From JAWKRB01 sp041389885 (GTDB lineage Bacteria > Myxococcota_A > Polyangia > Polyangiales > Ga0077539): DNA of 64,000 nt. Position numbers and translations under genes: made by a program. Below the pieces are notes generated by a model, which saw only the letters and a program-made list of their open reading frames with translations, did not search any database and was not told the origin of the DNA. Positions 34,970 to 43,505 of this stretch are shown here, one piece after another. How positions within the stretch are numbered: the stretch's first letter is position 1; every line of letters begins with the position of its first letter. The DNA lies in the NCBI GenBank assembly GCA_041389885.1, contig JAWKRB010000006.1, positions 248,001 to 312,000 of the forward strand, written 5' to 3'.

Positions 34970-36130
34970 TCAGTCGAGGAACGAGGCGTGGTAGCCCGCG
35001 TCTTCGATGCCCGCGGCCGCGGCGGTGAGCTCGAGCGGGGCGAAGGTGTCGAGCATCACCGCCAGCTCCGAGGTCTCACAGCTGCCGATCGACGCCTCGT
35101 AGGCGCCGGGGTGCGGCCCGTGCGGGATGCCCATCGGGTGCAGGCTCACGCTGCCGGGCCCGACGCCGCGGCGCGAGGTGAAGTTCCCGCTGCAGTAGAA
35201 GAGGATCTCGTCGCAATCCACGCTGCTGTGGGGGTAGGGGCAGGGGATCGCCTCGGGGTGGAAATCGACCAGCCGCGGCACGAAGGAGCAGATCAGCGCG
35301 CCGCGTGTCGCGAAGGTGCCGTGCCAGGTCGGCGGCAGGTGCACGGTGCTCACCCGCGGCTGAAAATCGAGGATCGCGAAGGCCCAGGGGTAGCTGGTGC
35401 CGTCCCACCCGACGACGTCGAGCGGGCTGTGCTTCGAGCGCATGCCGTGGAACACCCCCCGGCGCTTGACCACCGTCTCGCGAATGCCTTCGTCGCGAGG
35501 GCCCTCGAAGACCGGGCGACGGAAGTCGCGGTGGCAGTAGGGCGCGTCCATGCGGAGCTGCCCCGTGGCGTTGCGCCACTGACGAGGGAGGTGCAGCCCG
35601 CCGAGGCACTCGACGCTCACCCAGTGCTGCTCGACCCCCGCGTCGACGAGGATGCGATGGGCGACCCCCTTGGGCACGTAGACGTAGTCCCCCTCGCCGA
35701 AGCGCACGTCCCCGAGGGTCGAGCGCACGGTGCCCCCGCCTCGAAAGACGTAGAACAGGTCGTCCGCGTCGCCGTTGACGAAGTACACCGGGTCGTCTCG
35801 ATCGGGCTTGAGCACGCCGAAGACCAGGTCGCCGTTGAACGCCAGCGGGACGCGCGCGTCGAGGGGCGCGCCGCCTCCAGACGGGAGCGCCAGCGTGAGC
35901 AGGTGACGCTTCGCCAGCGGCATCGGCGGCAGGGCGACGGGCGGCGCCCAGCCGTGGCGGGTGGGGGAGTGCGACTGCGCCTGCGGTCGGTGGAGGTGGT
36001 ACGCGAGGGTGTAGGGGCCGTCGAAGCCCTCGCGGGTGATGCACTCCTCGTAACGGAGCGCGCCGTCGGCGCCGCGGAGCTGGATATGGTGCTTGCGCGG
36101 GAGCTCGCCCGCGGACGTTCGATCGAGCAT
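34970..36130 (-). CDS. hmgA: Homogentisate 1,2-dioxygenase
   Basis: A 386-residue cupin-fold enzyme, start ATG 36130. It opens the aromatic ring of homogentisate to maleylacetoacetate in tyrosine/phenylalanine degradation. Recognisable regions are FNGDLVFGVLKP, DDLFYVFRGGGTVRSTLGDV, FGEGDYVYVPKGVAHRILVD, RSKHSPLDVVGWDGTSYPWA and EILFYCSGNFTSRRGVG, with His/Glu positions that would bind the Fe(II). It is shorter than the 430-445 residue enzymes of proteobacteria; shorter forms do occur. It is the third gene of the fahA-maiA-hmgA cluster, 31 bp after maiA, which strongly supports the assignment. Confidence 0.9.
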   Translation of the reverse strand: MLDRTSAGELPRKHHIQLRGADGALRYEECITREGFDGPYTLAYHLHRPQAQSHSPTRHGWAPPVALPPMPLAKRHLLTLALPSGGGAPLDARVPLAFNGDLVFGVLKPDRDDPVYFVNGDADDLFYVFRGGGTVRSTLGDVRFGEGDYVYVPKGVAHRILVDAGVEQHWVSVECLGGLHLPRQWRNATGQLRMDAPYCHRDFRRPVFEGPRDEGIRETVVKRRGVFHGMRSKHSPLDVVGWDGTSYPWAFAILDFQPRVSTVHLPPTWHGTFATRGALICSFVPRLVDFHPEAIPCPYPHSSVDCDEILFYCSGNFTSRRGVGPGSVSLHPMGIPHGPHPGAYEASIGSCETSELAVMLDTFAPLELTAAAAGIEDAGYHASFLD

Positions 36131-36161
36131 CGGGTCAACGCTCCCAGGCAGGAGTCGGGGA

Positions 36162-36809
36162 TCAGCCCTTCACCGCGTCGGGCTGCGCGTCGGGGTGCGC
36201 GGCCTGAAACGCGGCCATCGCGGCGCAGCGCGCCTCGACGCGCAGGAGGGTGGGAAAGTCGTCGAGGTCGACGCCGAAGCGCCGACACCCGAACAGCTGC
36301 GGCACCAGGCACACATCGGCCAGCGTCGGGGCGTCGCCGACGAGAAAGTCGCCCGCGGTCTGCGCCGCCGCCGCCTCGAGCGCGCGGGTGCCCCGGATCA
36401 GGAAGTGCCGGGTGAACGCCGCCGCGTCTCCCTTGAGCTCGTCGCGAATGAAGCGCTGCGCCTCGAGGTTCTGCATCGGCTGCATCCCTGCGTTGACGAT
36501 CTCGGCCAGGCTCCGCGCGCGCGCGCGCAGGAAGGGGTCGGCGGGGAGCAGCGGGGGTGAGGGGTGGGTCTCGTCGAGCCACTCCAAGATCGGCAGCGAC
36601 TGCGACAGCACGCGGGCCTCGCCGTCGTGCGACCACACCAGGGTGGGGACCTGCATCATCGGGTTGAGCGCGCGGTACGCGTCGCCGCGCTGCGCGCCCC
36701 CGTCGGCCACGAGGTTCACGGCGACGTACTCGTAGTCGATCCCCTTGAGCGCCAGGCCGATGCGCACGCGCCAGGACGCGGAGCTGCGCCAGTACCCGTA
36801 GAGCTTCAT
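36162..36809 (-). CDS. maiA: Maleylacetoacetate isomerase
   Basis: A 215-residue zeta-class glutathione transferase, start ATG 36809. It isomerises maleylacetoacetate to fumarylacetoacetate using glutathione. The N-terminal motif MKLYGYWRSSASWRVRIGLA holds the SSxxxR active-site Ser cluster of the zeta class. NPMMQVPTL and LSQSLPILEWLDETHP form the glutathione site with the cis-Pro. Then follows VADVCLVPQLFGCRRF-type helix (here LADVCLVPQLFGCRRFGVDL). Its start overlaps the stop of the fumarylacetoacetase gene by 4 bp (ATGA), so the operon order is fah-mai-hmg. It is cytoplasmic and of typical length. Confidence 0.92.
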   Translation of the reverse strand: MKLYGYWRSSASWRVRIGLALKGIDYEYVAVNLVADGGAQRGDAYRALNPMMQVPTLVWSHDGEARVLSQSLPILEWLDETHPSPPLLPADPFLRARARSLAEIVNAGMQPMQNLEAQRFIRDELKGDAAAFTRHFLIRGTRALEAAAAQTAGDFLVGDAPTLADVCLVPQLFGCRRFGVDLDDFPTLLRVEARCAAMAAFQAAHPDAQPDAVKG

Positions 36810-37783
36810 CGCGCCTCCACGCGCTGACGAATCTCGCCGAAGATCGACCGCCCGGCGGGGTCGAGCATCTCGATGGCCACCTCGTCGCCGTCCTTCAGAA
36901 AGGGCGTGACCGCCGCGCCGCCGTCGATGATCTCGATCATGCGACGCTCGGCCAGGCACGAGATGCCGCGGGCTCGGTCCTCGTTCGACACCGTGCCGCT
37001 GCCGAGGATCGTGCCGGCCGTGTACGCCCGCGTGCGCGCGATGTGCTCGACCAGCTCGAAGAAGCTGAAGTGCATCTCCGGGCCGGCGTGGGGGTCACCC
37101 ACCAGCGCGCCGTTCAGCGTCACGCGCAGGGGGAGGTGCAGCCGCCCGCCGTGCCAGGCCTCGCCCAGCTCGTCTGGGGTCACCGCGAAGGGCGAGAAGG
37201 CGCTCGCGGGCTTGGACTGAAAGAACCCGAAGCCCTTCGCCAGCTCGTTCGGGATCAGGTTGCGCAGCGTGCAGTCGTTCACCAGCATCACGAGGCGCAC
37301 GTGCGCCCCGGCCTCGCTGGCCCGGGTGCCCTGCGGCGTGTCTCCGAGGATCACCGCGACCTCGCCCTCGAAGTCGAGGCCCCAGGACGGGTCGGCCAGG
37401 GGGATCGGCTGGGTCGGCGCGAGGAGCACCCCGCTGCCCCCCTGGTAGACCAGAGGGTCTGACTCGAGCGTCGGAGGGGGCTCGGCGCCGCGGGCCTTGC
37501 GCACCAGGCGCACGTGGTTGAGGTAGGCCGACCCGTCGACCCACTCGTAGGCTCGGGGCAGGGGGCTGTGCAGCGCCGAGACATCGAGCGGGCGCGAGTC
37601 GGCGACGCCCGCGGCGAGGTCGCGCGCGAGGGCCTCGAGCCGTGGAGAGAGCGCCTCCCAGTCGTCGAGCGCCGCCTGCAGCGTCGGGGCGATCTGCCCC
37701 GCGCTCGCGCAGCGGAGGCCGTCGGGAGAGACGACGAGGAGCGCGCCGTCGCGCGAGCCATTTCGAAGCGTCGCTAGCCGCAT
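36806..37783 (-). CDS. fahA: Fumarylacetoacetate hydrolase family protein
   Basis: A 325-residue protein from ATG 37783; the upstream open frame is antisense to the sensor gene. It is the last enzyme of tyrosine breakdown, cleaving fumarylacetoacetate to fumarate and acetoacetate. The FAH-family metal site is visible: LDFEGEVAVILGDTPQG, with the acidic ligands, and GTILGSGTVSNEDRARGISC. A short N-terminal FAH domain precedes the catalytic part. It belongs to the smaller single-chain FAH type rather than the 420-residue animal enzyme. It overlaps maiA by 4 bp, and it is the first gene of the operon, so the promoter lies in the 84-bp gap before the sensor gene. Confidence 0.9.
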   Translation of the reverse strand: MRLATLRNGSRDGALLVVSPDGLRCASAGQIAPTLQAALDDWEALSPRLEALARDLAAGVADSRPLDVSALHSPLPRAYEWVDGSAYLNHVRLVRKARGAEPPPTLESDPLVYQGGSGVLLAPTQPIPLADPSWGLDFEGEVAVILGDTPQGTRASEAGAHVRLVMLVNDCTLRNLIPNELAKGFGFFQSKPASAFSPFAVTPDELGEAWHGGRLHLPLRVTLNGALVGDPHAGPEMHFSFFELVEHIARTRAYTAGTILGSGTVSNEDRARGISCLAERRMIEIIDGGAAVTPFLKDGDEVAIEMLDPAGRSIFGEIRQRVEAR

Positions 37784-37867
37784 GAAGCCGAAGGGGGTAG
37801 CACGCCCGCCGCTCGGGCGACAACCGCCGGTGGTGCGTCCGCGGCGCGAGGTGTTACGACTGCGCGG

Positions 37868-39445
37868 GTGCGGGTGCCGCTCCATATCAAGCTGGTGATC
37901 AGCTACATCCTGGTGGTGGGCCTCGCGCTCGTGCCCACCGCGGTCTACCTCCGCACGTCGCTGCAGAAGGAGCAGGTCGCGAGCGTTCGCCAGCAGCTCC
38001 GCGCCGACCTCACGGTGCTCTGCGGGAGGCTCCGGAGCGGGTCGCCGGCCGAGCTCGCCGCGCGAGCGGGCGCGTTTCGCTTCTCGGTGCTCACCCGCGT
38101 CACCGTGATGAACGCCTCGGGCGACGTGCTGGTCGACTCGGAGCGCCCCGACGTATCGCTCCCGAACCACGGAGACCGCGCGGAGTATCGAGACGCGCTG
38201 GCGAGGGGCGAGGGCTCGGCCGAGCGCGTCAGCGCGACCACCGGTCGGCGCATGCTCTACGTCGCGCGGCGCTGCGGGGACGCGGGCGCGCAGGCCTCCG
38301 TCGCGCGCCTCGCGGTGCGCCTCGACGGCATCGAGAGCGGCCGCGCGAAGATCGAGGGCGTGCTGCGCAACGCGGGCGCCGTGGCGCTCTCCGCGGCCGT
38401 GCTCCTCGGGCTGGTCGCGGCCCTCGTGGCCGTGCGGCCGCTGCGCGCCATCGCCTCGGCCGCGCACGCCATCGCGAAGGGAGATTTCGGCACCTCGCTG
38501 AGCGTCCACACGGGCGACGAGATCGAAGAGGTCGCGCACGCGATCAACTCGGTGGTCGACATGCTGCGCGACCGGCTGGTGGCCAGCGGCGCCGAGCGCG
38601 CGACGACCCAGGCGCTCCTCGACGAGCTGCCCGTGGGGGTGGTGGTGTACGACGCCGATCGACAGCCTACGCGGCTCAACCCCGCCGCGAGGCTGCTCTG
38701 CGGGCTCGAGCCCAACGTCGAGTCGGTGCGCTGCGCGGAGCTCGCTCGCCTCCCTGGGCAGCGCGCCGCGATGGAGCGCGCGGCGGTCGAGGCCAGGGGA
38801 GAGCCCGTCGCGCTGACGCTCCCGTGGATGCCCTCGGCGCGGCTCCGCGCGCGCTGGGTGCGCGTCTACGACGACGGCGGCGGCGACACCGCGGCGGTGA
38901 TCCTCGCGGACGCGTCGATCGAGCTCGCGCTGGAGGAGCGCGGCGCTCGGTTGCGGGAGGCCGCCTCGGCGCTCCGCCGCGTGGCGTCTTCGATCGCCGA
39001 CCCGATCGAGGCCACGTCGCTCCACCGCCTCGCCGACCGCTGCGGGGAGGTGGCCTCCTCGGGCGCTCCCGACGCGCCGCTGAGGGTCGAGGCCCTGGGC
39101 GCGCTCATCGACCGCGCGTGGTCCGAGCTCGGCGCGGTCGGCGGCGGCAGGGCGGTCGAGGTCGCGGGCGACGGCGCGGTCGACGTGTCGGTGGCCGAGC
39201 GAGGTGAGCGCTGCCTCGACGCGCTGCGCTCGCTGCTCCGCTGGGCGGCGGAGCCCCCTGGTGAGAGCGGGGTCGAGCTGAGGGTCACGCACGAGGGGGC
39301 GACGGTGCGCGTGAGCGCGAGGCGGCCCCTCGGGAGCGACGAGCCCTTCTTCGCCGCGCGGGCGCTCCGGGCGCTCTCGGGCGACGCGGGCCAGCGATTC
39401 GGAGAGGACCATGAAGAGCGCTGGCTCTCCCTCCCCTGCGCCTAG
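37868..39445 (+). CDS. HAMP-domain sensor protein with degenerate histidine-kinase region
   Basis: A 525-residue protein starting at GTG 37868. TM1 lies at about residues 8-28 and TM2 at about 170-190, with an outer sensor domain of roughly 140 residues between them. A HAMP linker follows (RPLRAIASAAHAIAKGDF, then TGDEIEEVAHAINSVVDML), and a PAS-like segment begins at about residue 250 (LLDELPVGVVVYDADRQPTR). The C-terminus should hold the His-phosphotransfer and ATP-binding parts, but I see no H-box, no N-box and no Gly-rich G boxes; only a region of weak similarity remains. It overlaps the next gene by 35 bp. No response regulator is adjacent. Confidence 0.75.
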   Translation: MRVPLHIKLVISYILVVGLALVPTAVYLRTSLQKEQVASVRQQLRADLTVLCGRLRSGSPAELAARAGAFRFSVLTRVTVMNASGDVLVDSERPDVSLPNHGDRAEYRDALARGEGSAERVSATTGRRMLYVARRCGDAGAQASVARLAVRLDGIESGRAKIEGVLRNAGAVALSAAVLLGLVAALVAVRPLRAIASAAHAIAKGDFGTSLSVHTGDEIEEVAHAINSVVDMLRDRLVASGAERATTQALLDELPVGVVVYDADRQPTRLNPAARLLCGLEPNVESVRCAELARLPGQRAAMERAAVEARGEPVALTLPWMPSARLRARWVRVYDDGGGDTAAVILADASIELALEERGARLREAASALRRVASSIADPIEATSLHRLADRCGEVASSGAPDAPLRVEALGALIDRAWSELGAVGGGRAVEVAGDGAVDVSVAERGERCLDALRSLLRWAAEPPGESGVELRVTHEGATVRVSARRPLGSDEPFFAARALRALSGDAGQRFGEDHEERWLSLPCA

Positions 39446-40055
39446 CGGCGGGCGCTCGACCGCGCGCTCCAAGCCGGGGCGTCGCAAGCGCGAGGGGCTC
39501 GTCGTGCAGGCCGAGGTGCACGACCGCCACCAGCTCGAGCTCCGCTTCAACCACCCCCTCGACGACGAGGGCGGCTGGCGCCTCGACATCGACGCGTTCT
39601 TCTTCGTCCCGCGCAACGTGGGCCTCAACCCCGGCAACTATTCGCGCGAGCAGTTCTACGCAGATTTCACCGCCCTGATGCGGGTCGACGCGCAGCCCAT
39701 CCCCCTGGACGTGCTCGCCGACGAGGGCGACCCCGCGTCGCCGCTCTACCGCTTCGTCGAGGCGCTGGAGCGCGCGCGGCGCGAGGCGCGTCCGCCCCCG
39801 ATGAGCCCGGTGAGCGTGCAGATTCGTCTCTTCGCGAACCTCTTTGCCACAGGCGTTCGAGAGGAGCTGCGGCGGCTCGAGCGCGCCCTCGAGCGAGAGC
39901 TCGGCGAGGCGGGGCTCTTTCGCGCCCGTCGTCTGAGCTCGCGGACGAGTCGACCCGACCTTCGCTCGAGCGCTCGTTCGAGGCCGACTCCGTCTCCGCG
40001 CGCTGAACCGCGCGGGGGGCGCTCTGGGCGTTTCCGCAAGGTCCGCGCGCGCTGA
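39411..40055 (+). CDS. N-terminal part of a frameshifted hypothetical protein
   Basis: This is the first part of a gene continuing to 41197. The frame begins at ATG 39411, inside the end of the sensor gene. A basic N-terminus is followed by RFNHPLDDEGGWRLDIDAFF, FVPRNVGLNPGNYSREQFYA and MSPVSVQIRLFANLFATGVR, and a Glu/Arg-rich segment that looks like a coiled coil. After about position 39940 this frame turns Arg/Ser/Pro-rich with poor third-base GC, while the +2 frame gains good coding bias (SSELADESTRPSLERSFEAD). The reading frame probably shifts there. No family is recognised. Confidence 0.6.
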   Translation: MKSAGSPSPAPSGGRSTARSKPGRRKREGLVVQAEVHDRHQLELRFNHPLDDEGGWRLDIDAFFFVPRNVGLNPGNYSREQFYADFTALMRVDAQPIPLDVLADEGDPASPLYRFVEALERARREARPPPMSPVSVQIRLFANLFATGVREELRRLERALERELGEAGLFRARRLSSRTSRPDLRSSARSRPTPSPRAEPRGGRSGRFRKVRAR

Positions 40056-41197
40056 GGCCCTTCGAGCGCCTCTGCCCGCAGCAGCTCGCCGACGTGATGC
40101 GGGCCTGCGACGAGTACATGTCCCTGGTGCTCGAGGAGCGCCTCGCGCAGCTCTCACAGCGCGTGGGCGCCGACCCGCGCCGCTTCGACGGCAGCGGCTT
40201 CGTGCCCGGCGTGCGCGGCCAGATCGTGGCGCTCGCGGAGCAGGAGCGGGTCTACCGCGCGCGCTACGGCTACCTCACCCTCGACGAGGGCTCGGCGCGC
40301 GGGGAGACCGACGCGTTTCAGCGCTCGCAGGGGGTGGTGGGCGCCGGGGAGTACTTCACCTACCGCGCCTCGCTGCTGAAGAAGCACGTGCAGCAGGCGC
40401 TCTACCTCGACGTGCGCGGATCGCGCGGAGACACGTACATTCGCAACGCGGTGAGCGCCGTCGGCGCCGCGCTGGCCGCGATCTGGGCCCTCGCCGCGCA
40501 GGTCCCGACGCAGATCGCGGGCCTGCCGACCCGAACGCAGTTCGCGCTCTTCGGCGGCGCGGTGCTCGCATACGTCATGAAGGACCGGATCAAGGCCAAC
40601 ACCAGCGAGTTTCTGCTCAAGCGCGCCCGCACCTTCGACCACGTCTCGTGGGTGCGCGGCGAGAGCCTGGGCGAGCTGGGCCTGGGCTCGCTCAAGGTGA
40701 AGGTCTCGGAGGCCGTGCGCTTCGTGAGCGTCGACGCCCTCGAGGCCCCCGTGCGGGCGGTGCGCGCTCAGCGGCGCACCGTACGCCACGCGGGCGTCGC
40801 GCAAGAGGAGGTGATTCACTACCGCAAGCGCATCGCCTCGGCGGGCCGCGCGGGGCAGGCGGCGGCGCCGGAGGGGTACCGGCTGCGCGACCTGCTGCGC
40901 ATCAACATCCGGCACTTTCTCATTCGCCTCGACGACCCCGAGGACCGGGTCGACTACTACGACCTCAGCACCCGCACGTTTCGCTCGGCGCTGCTCCCCA
41001 AGGTCTACCACGTGAACCTGGTGATCCGCCTGCGCCGCACCGTGGGGGGCGAGCGGCGGGAGCGCCTCGTTCACCTGCGCATCGTGCTCAACAAGGACCG
41101 CATCGTGCGGTGCGACGAGATTCGCGCCCGCGGCGACGGGCGCGCCCAGGGGGCGAAGGGCGCGAAGGGCGAGAAGGGGGCAAAGAAGAAGGGCTGA
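40007..41197 (+). CDS. C-terminal part of the frameshifted hypothetical membrane protein
   Basis: The frame is open from 40007, just after a TGA at 40004-40006, and reaches TGA 41195-41197. The upstream residues (LWAFPQGPRALRPFERLCPQ) read as coding, and no start codon exists before GTG 40094, so it most likely continues the gene at 39411. Two hydrophobic segments near the middle (NAVSAVGAALAAIWALAAQV and QFALFGGAVLAYVMKD) predict a membrane hairpin. The rest is soluble (LRINIRHFLIRLDDPEDRVD). The C-terminus ends in a Gly-Ala-Lys repeat (GAKGAKGEKGAKKKG) of low complexity. Function unknown. The TGA and the six-G run at 40014-40019 mark the likely second disruption. Confidence 0.65.
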   Translation, partial: TARGALWAFPQGPRALRPFERLCPQQLADVMRACDEYMSLVLEERLAQLSQRVGADPRRFDGSGFVPGVRGQIVALAEQERVYRARYGYLTLDEGSARGETDAFQRSQGVVGAGEYFTYRASLLKKHVQQALYLDVRGSRGDTYIRNAVSAVGAALAAIWALAAQVPTQIAGLPTRTQFALFGGAVLAYVMKDRIKANTSEFLLKRARTFDHVSWVRGESLGELGLGSLKVKVSEAVRFVSVDALEAPVRAVRAQRRTVRHAGVAQEEVIHYRKRIASAGRAGQAAAPEGYRLRDLLRINIRHFLIRLDDPEDRVDYYDLSTRTFRSALLPKVYHVNLVIRLRRTVGGERRERLVHLRIVLNKDRIVRCDEIRARGDGRAQGAKGAKGEKGAKKKG

Positions 41198-41212
41198 GCC
41201 CCGCGGGGCTCA
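41195..41212 (+). terminator. Perfect palindrome over the stop codon
   Basis: TGAGCCCCG-CGGGGCTCA (41195-41212) is an 18-bp perfect inverted repeat beginning at the stop codon itself. In the 161-bp gap between convergent genes it is a plausible bidirectional terminator stem, though no T-tract follows. The remaining gap shows no coding or RNA features. Confidence 0.45.
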
Positions 41213-41358
41213 GAGCGTGTCAGATCGGTCTCGCTGGGACGCCGTGGTCGAGGTGCGGGTTCGGCAGGGACGCTCGACCGCCGCGCAAGCGAGAGCGGAC
41301 GACGACGCGCGAAGCAGATCGGCCGCGAGCTGACGGAGAAATCCTCGCCAACAGCCTC

Positions 41359-41928
41359 TCAGTCCTCGGCGTCGGGGACGGTCTCGCCCCGCTCGCGGAG
41401 CCACTTGCGCATCTCGTCCTTGTCGATGGCCTTCTCGAGCGCGGCGGTGCCCTCGATGAGTCCGTCGTCCGCGAGCTTTCGCAGCGCGTCGTCCATGGCG
41501 ATCATCCCGGCCTTCTTGCCCAGCTTGATGAGGCCGCCGATCTGGTGGGTCTTCCCGTCTCGGAGCAGGGAGGACATGGCGGGGTTCGCGAACAAGATCT
41601 CGACCGCCGCGCACCGCCCGCCCCCCTTCTTGCGCAGCAGCTGCTGCGCGACGACGGCCTTCGTCACCGACGCGAGCGTGCCCCGCACGCCGGCCTGCTT
41701 GTCGGCGGGAAAGACGTTGATGATCCGGTCGAGGGTCTTGGCCGCGGAGTTCGTGTGCAGGGTGCCGAAGACGAGCACGCCCGTCTCCGCCGCCGAGAGC
41801 GCCATCGAGATGGTCTCGAGGTCGCGCATCTCCCCCACGAGGATCGCGTCGGGGTCCTCGCGCACCGCGGCGCGGAGCGCGGTGGAGAAAGCTCCGCGAG
41901 TGCGGCCCGACTCGCGCTGGGTCATCAG
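41359..41928 (-). CDS. C-terminal part of a frameshifted PilT-type ATPase
   Basis: This frame holds the second half of the ATPase begun at 43505. It reads LMTQRESGRTRGAFSTALRA, EDPDAILVGEMRDLETISMA (Asp box) and GVLVFGTLHTNSAAKTLDRI (His box), then RDGKTHQIGGLIKLGKKAGM, typical of PilT/PilU. A short middle piece (HFVTIEDPIDSVHPNKL) lies in a third frame at about 41929-41983. One extra base near 41984 and one near 41929 would explain both shifts; two missing bases at the second site is an alternative. The ORF ends at TGA 41359-41361. Confidence 0.8.
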   Translation of the reverse strand: MMTQRESGRTRGAFSTALRAAVREDPDAILVGEMRDLETISMALSAAETGVLVFGTLHTNSAAKTLDRIINVFPADKQAGVRGTLASVTKAVVAQQLLRKKGGGRCAAVEILFANPAMSSLLRDGKTHQIGGLIKLGKKAGMIAMDDALRKLADDGLIEGTAALEKAIDKDEMRKWLRERGETVPDAED

Positions 41929-41983
41929 CGAGCTTGTTGGGGTGCACAGAGTCGATGGGGTCCTCGATGGTCACGAAGTGCAC

Positions 41984-43505
41984 TGCGCCGCGTGGCGTTC
42001 ATCTCGTTGATGATCGCCGAGAGCGTGGTGCTCTTGCCCGAGCCCGTCGGCCCGGTGACCAGCACCAGGCCCGAGCGCATCGACACGATCTGCTTGATCG
42101 CCTCGGGTAGCCCGAGCTGCGCCACCGTCATCAGCTTCGTCGGGATGATCCGAAACACCGCGCCCATGCCCCGCTCCTGCTTGAACAGGTTGACGCGAAA
42201 GCGCGAGAGCCCTGGGACTTCGTAGGCGAAGTCCATGTCGCCAGACGCGAGGTACTCGGCCCAAAGGTGCGGCGGCGCGATCGGCTGCACCAGGCCGCGA
42301 AAGTCGTCGTTGTCGAGGGTGCGGTACCGAATGGGCTCCATGCGACCGCTGAGGCGAAAGATCGGCGGCCGCCCCACGGAGAGGTGCAGGTCGCTCGCGC
42401 CGCGGTCGTTCATGAGCTTCAAGAAGCGGTCGATGCGGTTCTGACCAGGCGCGCCGGGCGCGATGCTCGCCGCGGGCTTCGCCGACTTCGCCGTCGGCGC
42501 GTCGCCCAGCAGGGCGCTGAGCGCCGTAGGGTTCGCCGCGAGGGCCTCGAGGGTCTGCAGCACCTCGGGCGCCAGACGGGGGACCGCGGGCGCGCGTGGC
42601 GAGTCGGCTCCGAACTCCTGGCCGGGCGCCGCGGGCGGGGCCTGCGGAGCGAGGGGCGGGGCCTGCGGAGCCAGGGGCGGGGCCTGCGGTGGAGCCGCGC
42701 GCGGCGGCGTCGGTCGGGGCTCCGCCGCGGGGAGTTCGGGCTCCGTCGGACGCGCGCCCATCGCCACGGGCGGCGGGCGGTCGAAGGCGACCTCGATCTC
42801 CTCGACGGCGCGCGTGGCCTCGGCCACGAAGGTCGGGCTGGGGGGAGGCTTTGAGTCGGGGAGGACGACCCACTCCTGCACGAGGGACATCGGATCGGTC
42901 CACAGCGGTCGAATCGGCCGCTCGGGCGCGTGCGCCTCGATGATCGGAGCCACCTCGACCTCGACCGGCGCCGCGGAGGGGCGGCGCTCCGGCGGGCGTG
43001 AGTCCTTCTCTTCGATGAGGTTCAGCTCCAGGGGCTCGACGTCGTCTGGGATCTGCACCCACGACGTGCGAGTGAAGGTCGGCTCGATCGGGAGCTCCTC
43101 GTGCGCGATGGACGGCGGCGGCACCTGCACCCTCGCGATGACGCTCTCGTCCTTGATGCGCCCCTGGGGCGTCGCGGCGTCGGGAAAGAACACGGGCTCA
43201 GACGGCCGCGGCGGGCGCGCGCTCCCCGGCGCCCCGCGCTCCTCGCGGACACGGGGGCGGACGAACGGCTCCTCCGCCGTCGGGCGCCGCTCGACGCGCT
43301 CCTCGACGACCGGCCGACGTCGGAGTCGATCCTCCGCGCCGGAGGGGATCGAGACACGCTCCTCGACGATGGCCCTCCGAGGCGCCCGGTCGGGCGGCGA
43401 GGGGCGCGCGTCGAACGACTCCGGCGACGGCGCCCCGTCGTCTTCGCGCCTGGGGTCGAGGCCGCGGCTCGGCCTCGCGCCGAGGGGTGGCTTGCTCCCG
43501 CTCAC
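41984..43505 (-). CDS. PilT-like ATPase with long disordered N-terminus (frameshifted, N-terminal part)
   Basis: Start GTG 43505, overlapping the stop of the HEAT-PilT gene by 4 bp. About residues 1-320 are low-complexity: Arg/Glu/Pro-rich with repeated EERV-like blocks, then a Pro/Ala segment with a 24-bp tandem repeat (PPQAPPLAPQAPPLAPQAPP). About residues 345-507 begin the PilT fold: FLKLMNDRGASDLHLSVGRP, DMDFAYEVPGLSRFRVNLFK, and the Walker A motif VTGPTGSGKSTTLSAIINEM. Then the frame changes near 41984. With both shifts corrected the protein would be about 700 residues. By homology it powers type IV pilus retraction or a related secretion or twitching apparatus; no other pil genes are in the window. 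Confidence 0.78.
42636..42690. repeat. 24-bp Pro/Ala repeat in the PilT-like N-terminus
   Basis: Two and a half copies of a 24-bp unit containing GGGGCCTGCGGAGC occur. They encode the QAPPLAPQ repeat of the disordered N-terminal extension of the frameshifted PilT-like gene. Confidence 0.8.
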
